Below are positions 15,301-30,300 of a DNA stretch of 64,000 bases, piece by piece. How positions within the stretch are numbered: position 1 is the stretch's first letter; each line of letters begins with the position of its first letter. The DNA lies in contig OU015532.1 in NCBI GenBank assembly GCA_907165065.1, positions 41,332,839 to 41,396,838 of the forward strand. Reading direction: 5' to 3'. Under the pieces are notes generated by a model. The model was given only the letters and a program-made list of their open reading frames with translations. It had not been told where the DNA came from and did no database searches. The position numbers were made by a program, and so were the translations under genes. The DNA is from Caprimulgus europaeus. Its lineage: Eukaryota; Chordata; Aves; Caprimulgiformes; Caprimulgidae.

Positions 15301-18300
15301 ACAATGAACTCCTCTCCAGCCCATACTCTTTCACTACTCCTCACAATAGCCCTGGCAGCAAAAGCAAAGCAGATATCCTGACAGTTCTCTACTTTGCATC
15401 TTGCTGAGAGAGGTCAGGCTGGGAGTAGCTGCATGCTTCACAGAACTAGTGCTCCAAATGTTATCTCTTGCATTGAGTCAGTGGGAGACACTGAGGCTGA
15501 AAAAGCAACAAGCTCATACAGAAACTCTGATATCACTCTTTAAAGTAGTTCCTTTGTGGAGAGATTATTAAAAAAAAAAAAAGTGCACAAAAAGCTGTAA
15601 TAAGGTTACCTTCTGTGCAGTGCGGAAATAGATGCTCTTGTCTGCCCCACAGCTTATCATTCGAACTTTCCCATCATTGGCTGGAACAAAAAGGCAGAAG
15701 TCGATCAAAAGATAAACACAAATACAAGGTGAAGGAAATATTTCCATTTATACCACTGCTCATTTATTCCAGTCCTGATTAGCTAAGACTGACTCCTACC
15801 TAATCAGTAGGATGCTGCAGCAAACAGAAGCCCGTTCTCAGGGACAGCATCTGTTAATGCTCACTGTGCACAAGGCCTTAATACAGAGGCTTTACACAAC
15901 AGATTAGGATGAAACTCTGTCCTCCCCACCAGTCTGCTGACATGCTTATTCTCTATGTGCCACAGCACTCTGTGGCAACATGATGGGCTCACACTCAGTA
16001 TAAGCTGAACAGACAATAGACACTTTTCAGTCCTTAAAGTCAGTCACATGTTTCTTACTGCCTCTTCATACAGCAGGGTCAGGCTTTCCTTCTTCCCTGA
16101 GCACTCTTTTGTAATCTATCTGCTCCTTCAGCAAAGCAACACCTGATAAAACTCCAAGTAATGAAAATGAATTTGATATCACACAAGGCCACTTGAACTG
16201 CACCCACTTAAGAGAAGGGCTGCACTGATCTCAGACTAGCACAAAGGCCTTTGCTGCCAGGAGCTCGAGTGCAGTTCCCTTATCTCCTCAGAGTTTAGCT
16301 GGCTGCATTCAAGGCCATCTCACTGATAAGACAGACCTGTCAGAAAAACATTTGCTGGCCTTGAAGCTCCTGGAGAAAAAGCCTGAAAAAGCCTACAGCA
16401 GCTTCAAGGAACCTCTGCTATGAAGCTTCAGGAAGGTCCCTGTCCTTCACTTGGAAGTGACTTTCAAGCTGAAGGTTGTCATCCTTGAATCCCAAGTGAG
16501 CTACACTGCAGCAGCACTGCAACCACATCTGTGCCTGGCCACATACCCTGCTGATCCGAATCCAGACCCAGACTTGTGGACTCAGCTTCCTGATTTGAAC
16601 TCGAACCTGCCTTGCTGCTGTGGGCTTGCCTGGCAGGCACTGACCTGTGGCTGACCCTGCTCACTGTCTCCAGACCAATCCTGACCTTGAATTGCTGACC
16701 CATCTTATCACTATGGATTTGTTTGTTGATCTGGACCACCACCTGGATCTAGTTACTGTCACTGGACCTGGTTTGTTCTGCCTTGCTCAGGTACTCATTG
16801 CCAGTGAGGCCACTACCTTTGCTTGCCTTCCTGCCACTCCTGGCTGCTGGCCCCCCTGGCAGAGCAGCCAACCCTTGTTGTTCCCCAATAATAGCACAGT
16901 ACACCACATTGATGTCCTACCATCAGTAGTAACTGAGTGCTGGGGATGCAGTGTGCTCCATTACCATGAATGCAAAGTCTCACACTGGTTTGCACAGACA
17001 AATTTACTTGTAACTAGTTAATCCCAAAGTGGTTTTTGTGGGTTTGGGGTTTTTTTGGTGGATGACTGTTTCACAGTTCTCCTCACTAAGAACAGCATGT
17101 AGCCATCTGATATCAGTTAAAAGGAGTAAATCATTACAGAAAACAGCTTTCCAAAGAAATGCTGAGGACTTCAATCAGAAGAGGTTTTTGGAGTGGGGAG
17201 GAAGGAGAGTAGAAAAAAACAAAAGGGAAAAGAAGGCAAGTATCAACAAATATCATCTTCTGTTAGAATGCAGCTACAGAAGATGGCAAAAAGCAGCTGT
17301 AGCTGCAGCCTGGCCTAACCCAGTGCTTAAGCAGTTAAATTACTTCACAGCCACAATAGGACAACAGCAGTGCTCAAATCCAGCTTTGGAAGGAGGCTCT
17401 GATTCTCTACCTGCAAACTTCACAGCAGTGATGGAAGAAGAATGTTCATCCAGGGTCTGCTGCAGGCTGTAGTCCTTTCCAGCATCCAAAACATGAATCA
17501 ATCTATCTCGACTGGCTGAAGCTAAAAGCTTTAAACCTGTCAGAAAGTTAGAAAGAGAGCAAGAGCATTACTAAGAAGTCATTTGCTCTTCCAATTACTA
17601 TTTTAAAACAGCTTCTCAGGTCATCTTACAGACAAAGCACTATACTGTAGCTAACTGCATGATGGACACAAAGGAACACCCCCAGATTTCATACTGTAGT
17701 AATAGACAGAACAAGCTTCAAACTCAACTTACAATATTCCAAGGAAGAGTATAAGAAAGTAGCCTTTTTTAAAGTCTGGCTCTACTGGCCCAACACTACA
17801 AGCCTGCTCTGAAATCCAGGATTAGCTCACCACTGAAAGTTCTGACATACCATGGCTGGACATTCTGACTTGCTCAACACCATATTCATGTGCAAAAGGG
17901 AAGAGGCTCAATTGCATTTACCTGTGTCAGGTTTGGAGTACTCCAGACATAGGATCTCAGAGTCATGGGCTTCCACCTTCAGCATTTCCCTCAGAGACTG
18001 CAACTCATATATCCTAAGACATAACATGGCCAATTTCAGTATGTTTAATAAAATTATCAAGACCTGGCTCTGGTTCTCATGCCTTCCCAGCGCACAACCT
18101 GCACAAGAAGCTCTATGGGATTACCTGAGAGTGCCTATCCTGTCCCCCGAGGCCAGGTGCTCCCCACTGGGACTCACACAGACAGTACGTATCCCCACCT
18201 TTGTATCCATCACTGGTGCATCAGTTTTGTCTGCACTCCCTGCTGAGTTGTAATCAGTGTCCAGAAGTACCTGAGTGTTGTCATCTACATAGATGATTTT

Positions 18301-21300
18301 CATCAAGTCCTGGGGATAGAATACACCCAGAAATATTAACTAGTTACAAAATATTGAAGTGAAGCACCTTCTTTCGAAATTGAGCTCCTGGCCAACACAT
18401 ACACTTCATTGGCAAGATGGGATCTTTTAGCTAGGAGCAAGTACTCAGCCCCTTCATATTGTAGGAGGAAAGTTTCACAGCTGGGTTTCATGATCACCCT
18501 TTGCAAAAGAGCCCTTCAAGCTAGAAACTAACAGCATCTCCCGCACAACAGACAACCTCTGAGATTAGTGATTAGAATGTAGTAGGGGACACAGCAGGAA
18601 CCTGAAAGACTTCTAGGGATCATCCAAGTCAGCCCATGCCTTCTGAGAAACGACAAAAAAAGCAGGAGCTTTTCCCACCATGAGCAGATTGCTGAGCACA
18701 GGCAGGTCAGGGCTGCTGTGCCCATGGATCTTCCCATACAACTGAGAACAGAAGCAAATGTCCAGAAGCAATCTCCCTCTGACATAGATGAAGTGAGTGT
18801 AAACTGTTCCTCATTCAATTCTCCCAAGCCTCTGCCTCATTTAATGCACCTTTTCCAAACAAATCTTGAAGTGGTTACACATTACAGGGATGGAGAAAAA
18901 CACAAACAGGTCTCCTGAGACATATGGCATGAGCCATTTTGGAAGAGATTAAGCTCTGCAAATTCCTGGGTGGTTTGTGGAACAGTTTCCAGGGCCATTT
19001 CAGACAAACTGTCTCCCCACCTGACACTCCCTTCATGTTTCTTCAGGTTTATACATTTTATCAGACTTGTGCTCTATTTACAGAGAAGCTTGTGTTGACT
19101 TAGAGATCCTAAGAAGTCTGGGTCTTAATGTGGGAATATCTATGCATGAGGAAGAGCAACCCCAAGGGCAAGGAGGTCATCAAAACCTGGGATCTTACAT
19201 TGCTGAGGATGTTGCGGTGCAGGGCTGTGCCATGAATGTTGGAGCTTTCGGTGTTCCACAGACGAATGGTGTTGTCAGAGGAGCAAGTGATGAAGGAACC
19301 AGGGGGGAGGCATGACTGATTGTTGTCCTTCACCTCCGGATACATCTAAGGGTAGGTAAAATCAACCCCTGAACAAGAGCACCTGGTACCTGGCATGCTA
19401 GACACTGGTAGCAAGCTTAAAATCAAAATGAGATAAAAGCGCTGTCCTCTCTGTTTTGTAAAGGCGAGAGCCAGCCAGTTCTCCTAATGAAAACCTGTTT
19501 GCAGACCAGCGCTTCGTATTCACTTCAAACGCTCACAGAGCTTCCTGAATGTACAACATCTTAAGCAGCATGCAATAAGCCAGCATTCTTTGTTTCTAAT
19601 AGTTCAAAGAGAGTATCTCAAAGACCACGCAACAATGACCACACAACAACAACCTTGCACTGTTGTTTGCAACTTTCAACTACTCCTGTCAATTGATAAT
19701 CCCAAAGGAAAATCCAATTAATAAATAATAACAAAAAGAGTTCTCAACCTCTTCTCACTTTCTTTCCACTTCCCCCTTTCCTGACCAATGTTGGATATAA
19801 TTCAATGTATTAACAATGACATTGTTTCCTATACCTGCTTTCCTTCCCTCTGAGGGAAAACCAACTAGACAGACTGGAAAATGATAGCCACTTGAGAGGC
19901 TAATTCAGGATGTTCTGGTAAATAGGTTAAGAAGGATCAGAGTTGAGATTTTATCACTTGTTTCATTCCTTTGACTTTGGAGCACTTGCTCATCACAGAC
20001 CTCAAACAATTTTTTTTTTTTGAGGTCAGCAGTAAACTGTTGTGCATTTTGTGAAAGGAGCCCCCGCATTCAGCTTTGTCCACTTCTGCTCCTTCTCCCA
20101 CCTCTCACCTTTTAATGGTGACTTTTTTTTGTTTTTACAGTAACACACTGCATCTAACACATTTGGTCAGCCACTGCAGTGCAGCCAAAGAACTGCTCCC
20201 AGCTCCAATTCAAGCCCTATAGAACCACACTAATCACAGGAGGAAATCTGAGTCAGTTCTTTCTCTCTGCAGTAACTATCTGCATTCAAATCTGTCAACT
20301 CTTCAGATTACTTCCTCAAATGCAACCTGCAATCCAACACATGAATCTGCAGACAACATACCTCAATGTTCCACACACAGGAAGAGTGGTACAAAGCGGA
20401 GTACACCTTGCCCACTTTCTTTGGGTCTTTGACATCCCACACATATAGGCTGTGGTCGTTGTACACACAGGAAAGCCACTGGTTGGTGGGGTCAAAGGTC
20501 AAAGCAATTGTGTCTGGATACTTCGCATCAGCCACACCAGAGAAAAGACGACTGCACAAAGAGATAACAACCTGGTTAACTTGTGCTCTCTTGGAGTCAG
20601 AACAAGGAGGTGAAGCATGAGAGCTCAGATTCTCCCCAGGGAGCCGGTGAGGTGAACAATATCCTGTGGCCTATATAAATAGGAGGAGTAGCTCACTAGG
20701 AAGACTTGTCTCTTGAACAACCAAAGTCCCAAAAGAAGCCTAAAAGTTCCACAGCAAAAGTCATTCTCCTTGCCACCCAACCCAGAGTCCCACCATAAAC
20801 AGGCAATTGGCCTTCCCTGAAGAAGGACCAAACAGGACAACTGATCATCACTGGAGATCCTCATCATTTACTGCTGCATAACCAGGTGGTAAAATCCAAG
20901 TCAAATAATCACAAAACAAAGGGTAGGAGGATCATCTTTTAGTGGGTACTATATTTTGTTTACCGATTGCAGGAACTGCTTTTGCGAGGGACCAAGCAGA
21001 AGAGTACTGCACACAAACGACAGGAGTACATCAGCGTAAGGGACAAGGGAATGATTCAGCCACTTGTTTGACACGCTTCCCTTCCACCCCCACCCCACAC
21101 ACAGGCCAGCTTGGTGCTGCTTGCAGCAGTTCATGAGATGGGCAGCTACAGATGGGTACAATCCTCTCTAGCTAGGCAAGTTCTCTGATGCAAACTTTAA
21201 ACCAGAGGAATTCTGCAGAACAAGGAAACATCCCTCTCCCCAGATTAGGCCAAGATCACAACCATGTGAACCCTGTATCTCCTCTACAGAGGTCCTCTGT

Positions 21301-24300
21301 TAAGTCCTGCTGCCATGAATGTAAAGAATGAGCTGCTCTCTTGACCTGAGGTGAACACAGCCATCCCACAGTGCTGCTAATGGTATCAAATCATTATAGC
21401 CAGAGTGCCAGGGTGTTGAGAGCAGGTAATTTAAAAGGGTTGATGGAGAGGCAGGGATGAGAGCCAAAGCACATGTAGCACACCAGACAATCTGAACCTC
21501 TGGAAGTGCAAAGCTTTGAGGGCTAGAAGAACACAGCCCAGATCCTACTGAAAAACAAAGTCATGGATACAGCTGAGGGCAGTTCACTGCGGGCAACTGG
21601 CATCCCACAGGGAGGCTCTGGCATGCATGGGAATATAAGGAGTCCTGTGTTTTCAAGCTTCTTTGCAAGTAATTAAAAAAAAAAAATGTTCTTAAGATTG
21701 TAATCAGCACTCCAAACACATGTTTAAGAATTACATTAATATTTCTGCTCAACTGATGGATATGAGCAGCAGAGGGTATTTTTAAACAGTCCATGTATAC
21801 AATTGCTTGACTTTAGCACTACCAGAAGCTGATAACATTTTGAACTGAGAATTGCTTTCCCAGCTCCCTTACTGGAATATCATTATCTCCCACTGATCTT
21901 TTGGAGGAGGACTATACAGTGCACTGTTTGAACCTTTACCTCAAGTTTCCAAGAAAAGTTTAGCAAAAACCTGTTGAGACACAAGGGAAAAAACAAAACA
22001 AAGTAAAAAAACCACAACCCTCCCCCCCCCCCCCCCCCCCCCCCAAAATAAGAGTATATGTCTGTAGTCGTGGGAACTCCAGATATCCAGTGGAATGATG
22101 GCTGGAGGATTATTACACCTTTGAATTTCTTTCCCCACTAGTGACCAAAGTGATAGAGGGCAACAGAAGACTAGGAAAGCTTCCAACCAGGATTGTCAAA
22201 CAGGAACACATGCAAGATTTTCTCTAGCACAAGCCTCTGCAAGCTGGCAGACAGAACAGTACAGAAATCACATTGCCCATCTCAAAAGATGAAAAATAGA
22301 GAGCCAACGCAGAAGATACTGGAGCAAGGTAGGAAAACAAGACAAAAGAATGCACAAGACTTAGGGAGAAGACAGACTACAGACAATAGTAGGACATTCG
22401 GGTCTAAAAAAGATTGCAAGGGAGCCTTTGAAAAAAATGCCCCATGAGAGCCTGGGCATCTCTTAGCAAAATCACTATATTGATACAGAGGAGAGTCTTC
22501 AGCCCATACCAGTGATAAGCAAAGAATGGGCCGTGGTACAGGAACAACTGAAGTGGGCCATAGCATCCTGTGCCCTCTGCCTGCTTGCTTATAGCAAGCA
22601 ATGTCAAAAGGCCACCAAATCCAAGCAATCTCGGGGAGATGAGGAGCAAGATATGCTGAGTATCCAGCATTCTGTCTGCAGTTCAGCCACGCAAGGCAAG
22701 GCTGCAACAACTCAGGGAGATCTAAAACAGGTTGCCAATTTTAATCCATAAAAAGAGCACACTCCAGATGGCAAAGGTCTGGGGAACAGTTCTAACCCCC
22801 AGAAGCCTCCCTTGCTCCCTTCCACCCTCTCCCCGTACCTGGCCTCAGTCACACTTGCGATATCTGTTCCCAGGAAGTGTGGCTTCGGCAATGTGGTGAC
22901 AAAATGAAGGTTCAGAGGATTAAAAATCCGCACGGTGCCATCAGCACAGCCACAGAAGATGTAGTCATGATTCACAGAGATGCAGTTTGCCACAGTGGTC
23001 TGAGGAGGACACAGCACACAAGAAAGTGAGTAAGCAATGTGCTCTCATTTCAAAGGTCACCAGACACATGACAGAGAGAATAGCAAATTGACAGACAAAG
23101 AAGTCATGGTCAGAAGAGCTGAAGTGAAGTCAAGCGCTGAAAGTAAGGAAAAGCCTATAAATCCTATTTTCCTTTCTGAGGAGCTTCCCAGACAAGGTCC
23201 ATTGCAGATTCTAAGTGGTTAAAGAAAAAGCCCAGTTCCTATGCCTCTGCTGTGGTAGGAGGTCAGCAGAGCTACACATTTGTTCCAGCCAAGTCTCATT
23301 CTGAACATTGTTTTTTGTTCTTCTGTGACATTCAGCACCACTGGCAGGCAAGCAGCACCTCACCTTGTACTAGCAAGCCAATACGTTACCTGTCACAAGG
23401 GTTTAAGAATGGATTTTCTTCCCCCTCCCATTGGGATCTGTACAAATGGCTGAAAATGGTACAAAATGGAGTGTAGTGACAAGGGGATGAGTTCAATGCA
23501 AAATGTTTTTCCAACTTACTGTGAAGCTGTCTGTATTCTGAGCGAGAGTGAAAGGAAGATTTTAGAGAGGAAAGGAAAGAAAAGAAGAGACATTTCACTT
23601 GAGTGAAAACATGCAAAGATTTCTCCCTTGATTTTAATACACTGGATCCTTTCAGGTAGGCATCTTCTATTCAATTGAAAGGAAAATAAGCACAATCAAA
23701 TTCTTAACTACGGGCCAACCTGGTGGTTTAGAATAGCCAAACCCACTAGTACCTCAGGAACCTGCATTTGAGATGCACAAGCCAAGTAAGACACTGCAGA
23801 GTGGGTAGAAATCAGAATCCTTCTAAAACATCTACTAGTCCAGGCCAAGCCAGGAGGGGCAACACGTGTTGCCAAAGCTCCATCAGGACACTGCTTTGCC
23901 AGAAGGGCAGCAGCTGTAACGCTGAGGCTTGAGAAAGAGAGAGCCTCAATGATTCATAAAGTCCCTTTACCAAGAAGCAATGCTATTTTCACCTGGCCTT
24001 CCAGAGTAAATCACAAAGTGGCAGAGGCCCAATGACTTTCACTGCTGGTGGTCAGCTTGTGCTCCCTGAGCGTCCTTATTATTTGTTGTTCTTGCTCTGC
24101 TTCAGCAGGCAGAAACATTGCAGGACAGGAGGACATGAAACTCACCCTCAGCTCCACCCACTTGTCTAGCAGCCTTTTTTCATTGAATTCACAGAGCAGG
24201 CCTGAGGATGTGATACAGAAGGTGCTGTCAGCTTTTTTGCCCCTTCCACATGCCACGTCTGCAAAGAAGTTGTTCCTCAGTTCTCCAAGCAACCCTGACC

Positions 24301-27300
24301 GACCTAGCAAGGGGACTGTAGCATTGACCTACCAACAAAAAACAGTTTGTTAGAAACAGAGTGAGGCACTCTGGGCAGACAGACATTTTTTAGAACATCA
24401 AGCCTTGAGTGCATAGGTGCCTTTAGGAAAGAGAGCTGCAAACAACCTGCAAGGAGTAGTAGTGACACGTTTTACTTGCTGCAGACCCATTGGTTGCATA
24501 GTGTATTGGGACCACCAGTGTCAGCACATCAGTGGATCAGAACATTGTTAGTGCCACCAAAACAGTGCATCCAAACATATGACCTAGAGACAGCAGATCA
24601 GTCCCTGGAAGAACAACCCTTCCATGGCAAATCTGTGATTTATATCAAATGTCCAAGGAGGGTTCAAGCATGAAGTAGGAACATCTGTTCACGAGCACAC
24701 AGAAAAATTATCATAAGTGTATTCTGTCCCCCAGAGAAGAATAGAACAACTAACAGTTTAAACACTTTAGTTGACACTTCAAAATAACACTCACAACCTT
24801 TTGAGATGTTCACATCAACATCAAACAGCTCTCCCCATCTCCGTGCTCCAAGTTGTTCAATGACTGCAGCTATTTTCTAGGGGTTTTTATCCTTCAGTAT
24901 ATGTGATTACTAAAGAACAAGCATGCTGCTATCCAACTCCAGGAGCCATGCTCCTGCCTCAGTGCAGGATAAGACAAGCTTTTAATGCTTTTTGGTGCTA
25001 CCAGCCCACTGAGACTTGAGAACCAGGGGTGGAGGGCTATCCTTGAATCCCAGCAAAATCAGAGTTCTCACTTTCCACAGCTCCCGTGCACAAAATCCAC
25101 CCTGCTGTATGACAGAAATGCCTGTTCACAGCTCGGCCTTGATACAACTTCTCTCACCTTGGAGGTTTTGCTGTCATCCAGGTACCAGAACTTGATGTGT
25201 CGATTTCCAGCAGTGACAAAGTAACTGCAGTCCTCCGAGAATGACACAGCTGTCACTTTACTTGAGACTTTGTTGGCTGCCACTACAATGTTTTTCTGGA
25301 AACATAATTGTTTAAATAGCTTCATTTCATTGCTCAGAAGCAAAGGAAACTCATTTCAGTTACAGGCACATATCCAGTACAAACACTGCAGCAGGGAAAA
25401 GACGAGGCCCAAACTATTCCCCATTCATCCCTGAATACAACCTCCCCAGCATTAGCTGGGAGCATTGATTTATCAGATAGTACAATTCACATTTACATCC
25501 AATTCCAATTCCACATTGACTGGGATCTAGAACAAATCAGCTGGCAGTAGGAACTTGCTGTCTAAGCCATGACAAACATGCTGGTTTCACAACTACTGGG
25601 AGCTCAGAGCAAACCTATTTCCCTTTGTAAACAGCAAAAGCCTATGTAGGCCAGCACAAGGAGCAGCTCTACCAGCCTCCAGGCAGCAAGGAGGGCAAGG
25701 TGCTCAAGATGGGGAACAGGTATTTTCTGCAGGGAAAACTGTACTGGTTCCTCCATAAATTTGCTCTTCTCCTTAAAGACATGATGCTTTACAGAAAGAT
25801 CCAAAACACAAAAAGACTATGGAAGGAACAAAGCAAAATCTCACCTCAAATGTGCACCTCAAAACGTCAAAGAGTTTGGGAAAGGAGGACAAACACGGCA
25901 GGGACAGAAAACAGGAATAGACACTGCCCAAGCAAAATGGTCAGATGTCAGGAGCTCCCTGTCCATAATACCAGCACTCAGTTTCCCTCCCTCTGCCTTT
26001 CCCCAGGGACTGGTAGAGTGAGATCAAAAAAAGGTTTCCCCTCTGCCTGTGGTGGGTTTTCAACCATGCAACACATGGCTGACAACAACGCACCACTTTT
26101 TATTCTCACTCTGTTTCCTTTACCCTTCCTTTTAGGGACTTGGTTGCTCCCAGTCTTCCCAACAAAATGCCCTCAGCCCACAAACCATGTCACACTGAGG
26201 GCCCCTTGGACAGTGTACTGACAGAACTGAAGAAACCTGATGGAGTCTAGGGTGGAAGCTTAAAGTGCATGTTCTTCAGCATAGAAGAGCAAGATAGTCC
26301 TGGTCTCACAAGCTCTCACGCACATAATTATAAATAGGATCATAGTGAACAGGAAAACCTCCATAATCAAGAGAAAAAAACAAAGCTACGTGTACTGTCC
26401 CACACATGCCATGCATTATGACCATCTCCAAGTCACTACTTTCATTTGTGTAACTAGAAAGAACCAAAAGGCTGAGCACTCACTGACACTGACATACACA
26501 TTTACGTTTTATCACTACACAGTTCAGCTATAGGAAAAAAAGTACCAAGGAGAGAACTCCCTCAGTTCATGCAGGAGAGAACTAACAGTGAGGTCTTAAA
26601 TTACAGCACAGGAAATGTGATGAAGAAAGTAACATACTAAATAAGCACAAACTTACAAGCTGCAAGAAAAGAGAAGGCTCTGGAGAGGCCTTATAGTGGC
26701 CTTCCAGAACTTAAAGGGGGCCTACAGGAAAGATGGGGAGGGACTCTTTCTCAGGGAGTGTAGTGATAGGATAAGGGGTAATAGCTTCAAACTGGAAGAG
26801 GGGAGATTTAGATTAGATATGAGGAAGAAATTTTTTTTCTATGAGGGTGGTGAGACACTGGAACAGGTTGCCCAGAGAACCTGTGGATGCTCCTGTGGAA
26901 GTGTTCAAGGCCAGGTTGGATGAGGCTTTGAGCAACTTGGTCTAGTGGAAGGTGTCCCTGCTCATGGCAGCGGGGGTGGAACTGGATGATCTTTAAGCTC
27001 CCTTCCAACTCAAACCATTCTGTGATTCTATGATCATGTGAGATTTAACAGGTGCACTGAAGGGTTTTTTAAATTGCATCTCTCTTAGAGAGGGTTACAG
27101 CACCTGAAGAGGTAGCAGGAGCTGAGTAAGTGCTTAGCATTTAAGACAGAAGACTCCAAGCCTACTGACAGCAAATGTTTATTTTCTTACATACAAACAG
27201 CACAGATTTAAATGTTTTCTAGAGGATAAAACACAGGCTTTGTTTCCACAGAGTGCTACCTCAACTCAGTGGCAGACACAGTGACCTTCACTAGCTTTCA

Positions 27301-30300
27301 CCCACTGTGCTTTCTCTATGTTCCCTTTCTCAATCATCAAGGATGGAACCAGAGTATCACTAATCCTGACACAACAAAAACAAGCCAAGAGCATTCACTA
27401 CACCACAAAAGAAATCCCTGGCTGATGAGAGCTTCCTTCCTCAACCCCATAAATTAGTTTTTAATAAACCTCTAAAAAAGCACAAGGTTTTGACAAGGTT
27501 TCAAAGTCCAGGCTTTTCTGGATGGACAGCAAGATGTCACACGTCTCCAAGTATAAAGAATATCCCTTCATTGAAGTGACTTAGACCTTCCCTAAGGGAC
27601 CATAGCGCTCTCTCATGTCCAAACTTGTCTGTGTCTATAAATGTCAAAAAACAAACAACAACAACAGAATTTTTAAAAAAGCAGGAATCAAGATGGAACT
27701 GAAATAGTTTTCGGTCAGACTGTCCACTCTTTTTAATTTAGCAACACCCTGTGGTCAACCCAACCTCCTACAGAACTCACCTTCCATGACCACACGTTGA
27801 CAATCATGTCATGCTGGTACCCCACTGAAACGATGTACTTGGAGCTGGGGGAGAAGGCCACGCAGGCCACGCCGTACTTGTGCTCCTGGAGCTCAGCCAC
27901 CTGGGTTCGCTCAGCCACATCCCATACCCGAACTGCTGGCATGTGTCCACTCTGTAGGGGACAAGAACAGACCCAGAACAGGAAATGTAACCCCTGCAGT
28001 CAGTTCTGACAGATCTGAGCAATTATATGTGTGGGGACTTGGAAAAAGATGCCTAGATGGTGCGCGCACAATAGGGTTAGAGATCTCAAGCCATGTCATG
28101 CCATACAAAACCATGATGTGACTGTTGTGATAACTATCACCACAACCTCTAAGGGAGGCCTCTGGGAGACTGAAAGAGCAGGGCAGGGCAGTGTCAGAGA
28201 ACACTGAGGGAACAGAGCTTCTGGTTTTACACTTGTCCTCCAGAGAAAGAGAAGGTCAAAGACTTCAGAAATGCCAATTCAGCACCTTCTGCCAGACAGT
28301 TCTTTTGTTTAACAGTTTGTTATTAAACCAAAATAAAATAAGGTGCAAAAGATGAGCAGAAATGCTGGCCAAAAACGTGCCTGATGGGCAAATCCTCCTC
28401 AAGAGCCTGCTCACGATTTCACACTGAAGTCTGTCACAACAGTAGCTTTCAAGATAACATAACCATGACAACATGGCAAAATAGTACCTTTTCTGATCCA
28501 TTTTCAGTAAGTCATTTGATTGTGTGGGAGAGGCAAGGCTGATCACAAGGAGAAGTTAAAGCTTTAAAATCTCAGAACTGTGCATATTTTAATTGTCTTG
28601 TTCAGAAGCTTTGCCAAGCAACTGCTTGTGGCCTGGAAAAATGCTGTGGTCAGATTTTACTGCAGCTGATACAGTTCTCCCTTGTGCCAGGCAGAGCTCA
28701 GGTCGTAAGGTGACTGGCAAGATGTTACAATGAGCTGAATCAGCTGCTCTTCAAAAAAATTGCTGTCCTTAAACATATACATACATATGTGTGTCTATAC
28801 TTATATATATATATATGTATTTCCCAGCACCTTAGCATACACTCCAAGATCTTAATAAATTGGATTTGTATTTCATCATTTAAGAAATGCTCTGTGTAAT
28901 CTCCATGGATGAGGAATCTATGTCTCCATAGGGAAAAAGATAAAAAAATAAAAAAAGAAAGAAAAAAAAAAATCCATTTTCTTCTGGATTTGAAATATAT
29001 AAAAGACATTTAATATGTGTGGTGGCCAAGGACTAACCTCCATGCTTTCCTTCCTGAAAAGCCAGCCATGCAGAAAACTAAGGTGTTACAAGGCAGAATT
29101 AGCATGTGGCTGCTAAAAGTGAGCTTGACAAAGTGAACTCAGAAGGCATTTCCCTATGGGACAGGGGTTGATTAAGAGAAGGCTGCTAACACCGGCAGGG
29201 GACACTGCTACACTAAGTAATAACTCAAATGTCAGATACATGGGAGGATACCAAAAAGAGAAGTGGTTTTACACCAGGACAAGAGGAGACATGTTTTGCA
29301 ACAAGGCCAAAGAAAGCCTTCAAGTATAACTGGAAAGGCTTTTTTTAAAAAAAAAATAAAATCTGAACTTGCCTTTTACCCCAATGAATCACAGAATCAC
29401 AGAATGTCAGGGATTGGAAGGGACCTTGAAAGATCATCTAGTCCAACCCCCCTGCCAGAGCAGGAACACCTAGATGAGTTCACAGCTTGGGAGCCACCCA
29501 GTGACATGGCAGCTGCCATCATGGTGGCTGCACTTGGGACTTCAGGAGCAAACAGCCTCTGCCTTGACAGCTTCGACACAGAGCTGTGCCATACTTCTGT
29601 CTCTGTGGCTGAAGCTCAGGAGGGGATCTGTCTCACACATGCTCCCTCCCTGCACCTCACAGAGGCACAGAAACTCCTGGTAAATTACCATTAGTCACAC
29701 ACAAGAGCAAACTGAGCCCCACCATATGAGGGACAGTCAGCATTTCTGTGGATTTCTAACATCCAGCAATTCCAGCCTCATGACACAGCCCGTGTCTTGA
29801 ACTTCTAATGCAGAACAGACACAGAGCACACTCATCCTTAATCTCCTCCTTGGGCATGTTTGGAAAGAGGAAGCAATTGTCACCCCCAGCCAAACACACA
29901 ATGCCAAACCACAGGCACCAGCATCTTCTGTCACTCTTCCTAAAGCTCCATTCCACGTGCACTTTTCACTTTTTCCATGACACTGTTACTGGCTTCAGTT
30001 ACTTCCTAAAATCCTAAAGTGACAGTGTTAAACTCAGAGCAAGATTAAGGACCATCCAAGTACTCTTCACTGATGCTAGATTAGAGCCATCCTGTGTGTC
30101 CTTCCACTTAGTTTCTCTCTGCCTTCAGCCCACAGATGTCACCCCAAAAGATCCATCCCTCACGCTGACGAGAGAAAACATGCTGAAAAACTGCCAGCAG
30201 AAGAACCCAGAGCCACCCATAACCCAGGAGATCCACCCAGAGATGCAACACTCAAACAGATTTGTTTGTGTCAAGGCAGTTCACTGGCTTGTTTCTTCTA

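Noticed and set aside
18590-18650. Possible very short antisense CR1 scrap
   Set aside because: Only about 20 bp resemble the CR1 3' region, too little to distinguish from chance.
25700-26221. 173-codon plus-strand open frame
   Set aside because: No recognisable domain, no splice or promoter context, antisense within a MAPKBP1 intron. Length is compatible with chance in this much sequence.
27804-28022. Minus-strand frame shifted relative to exon w4
   Set aside because: It is the wrong frame over a genuine exon; the [11 protein letters not shown] frame is the coding one.
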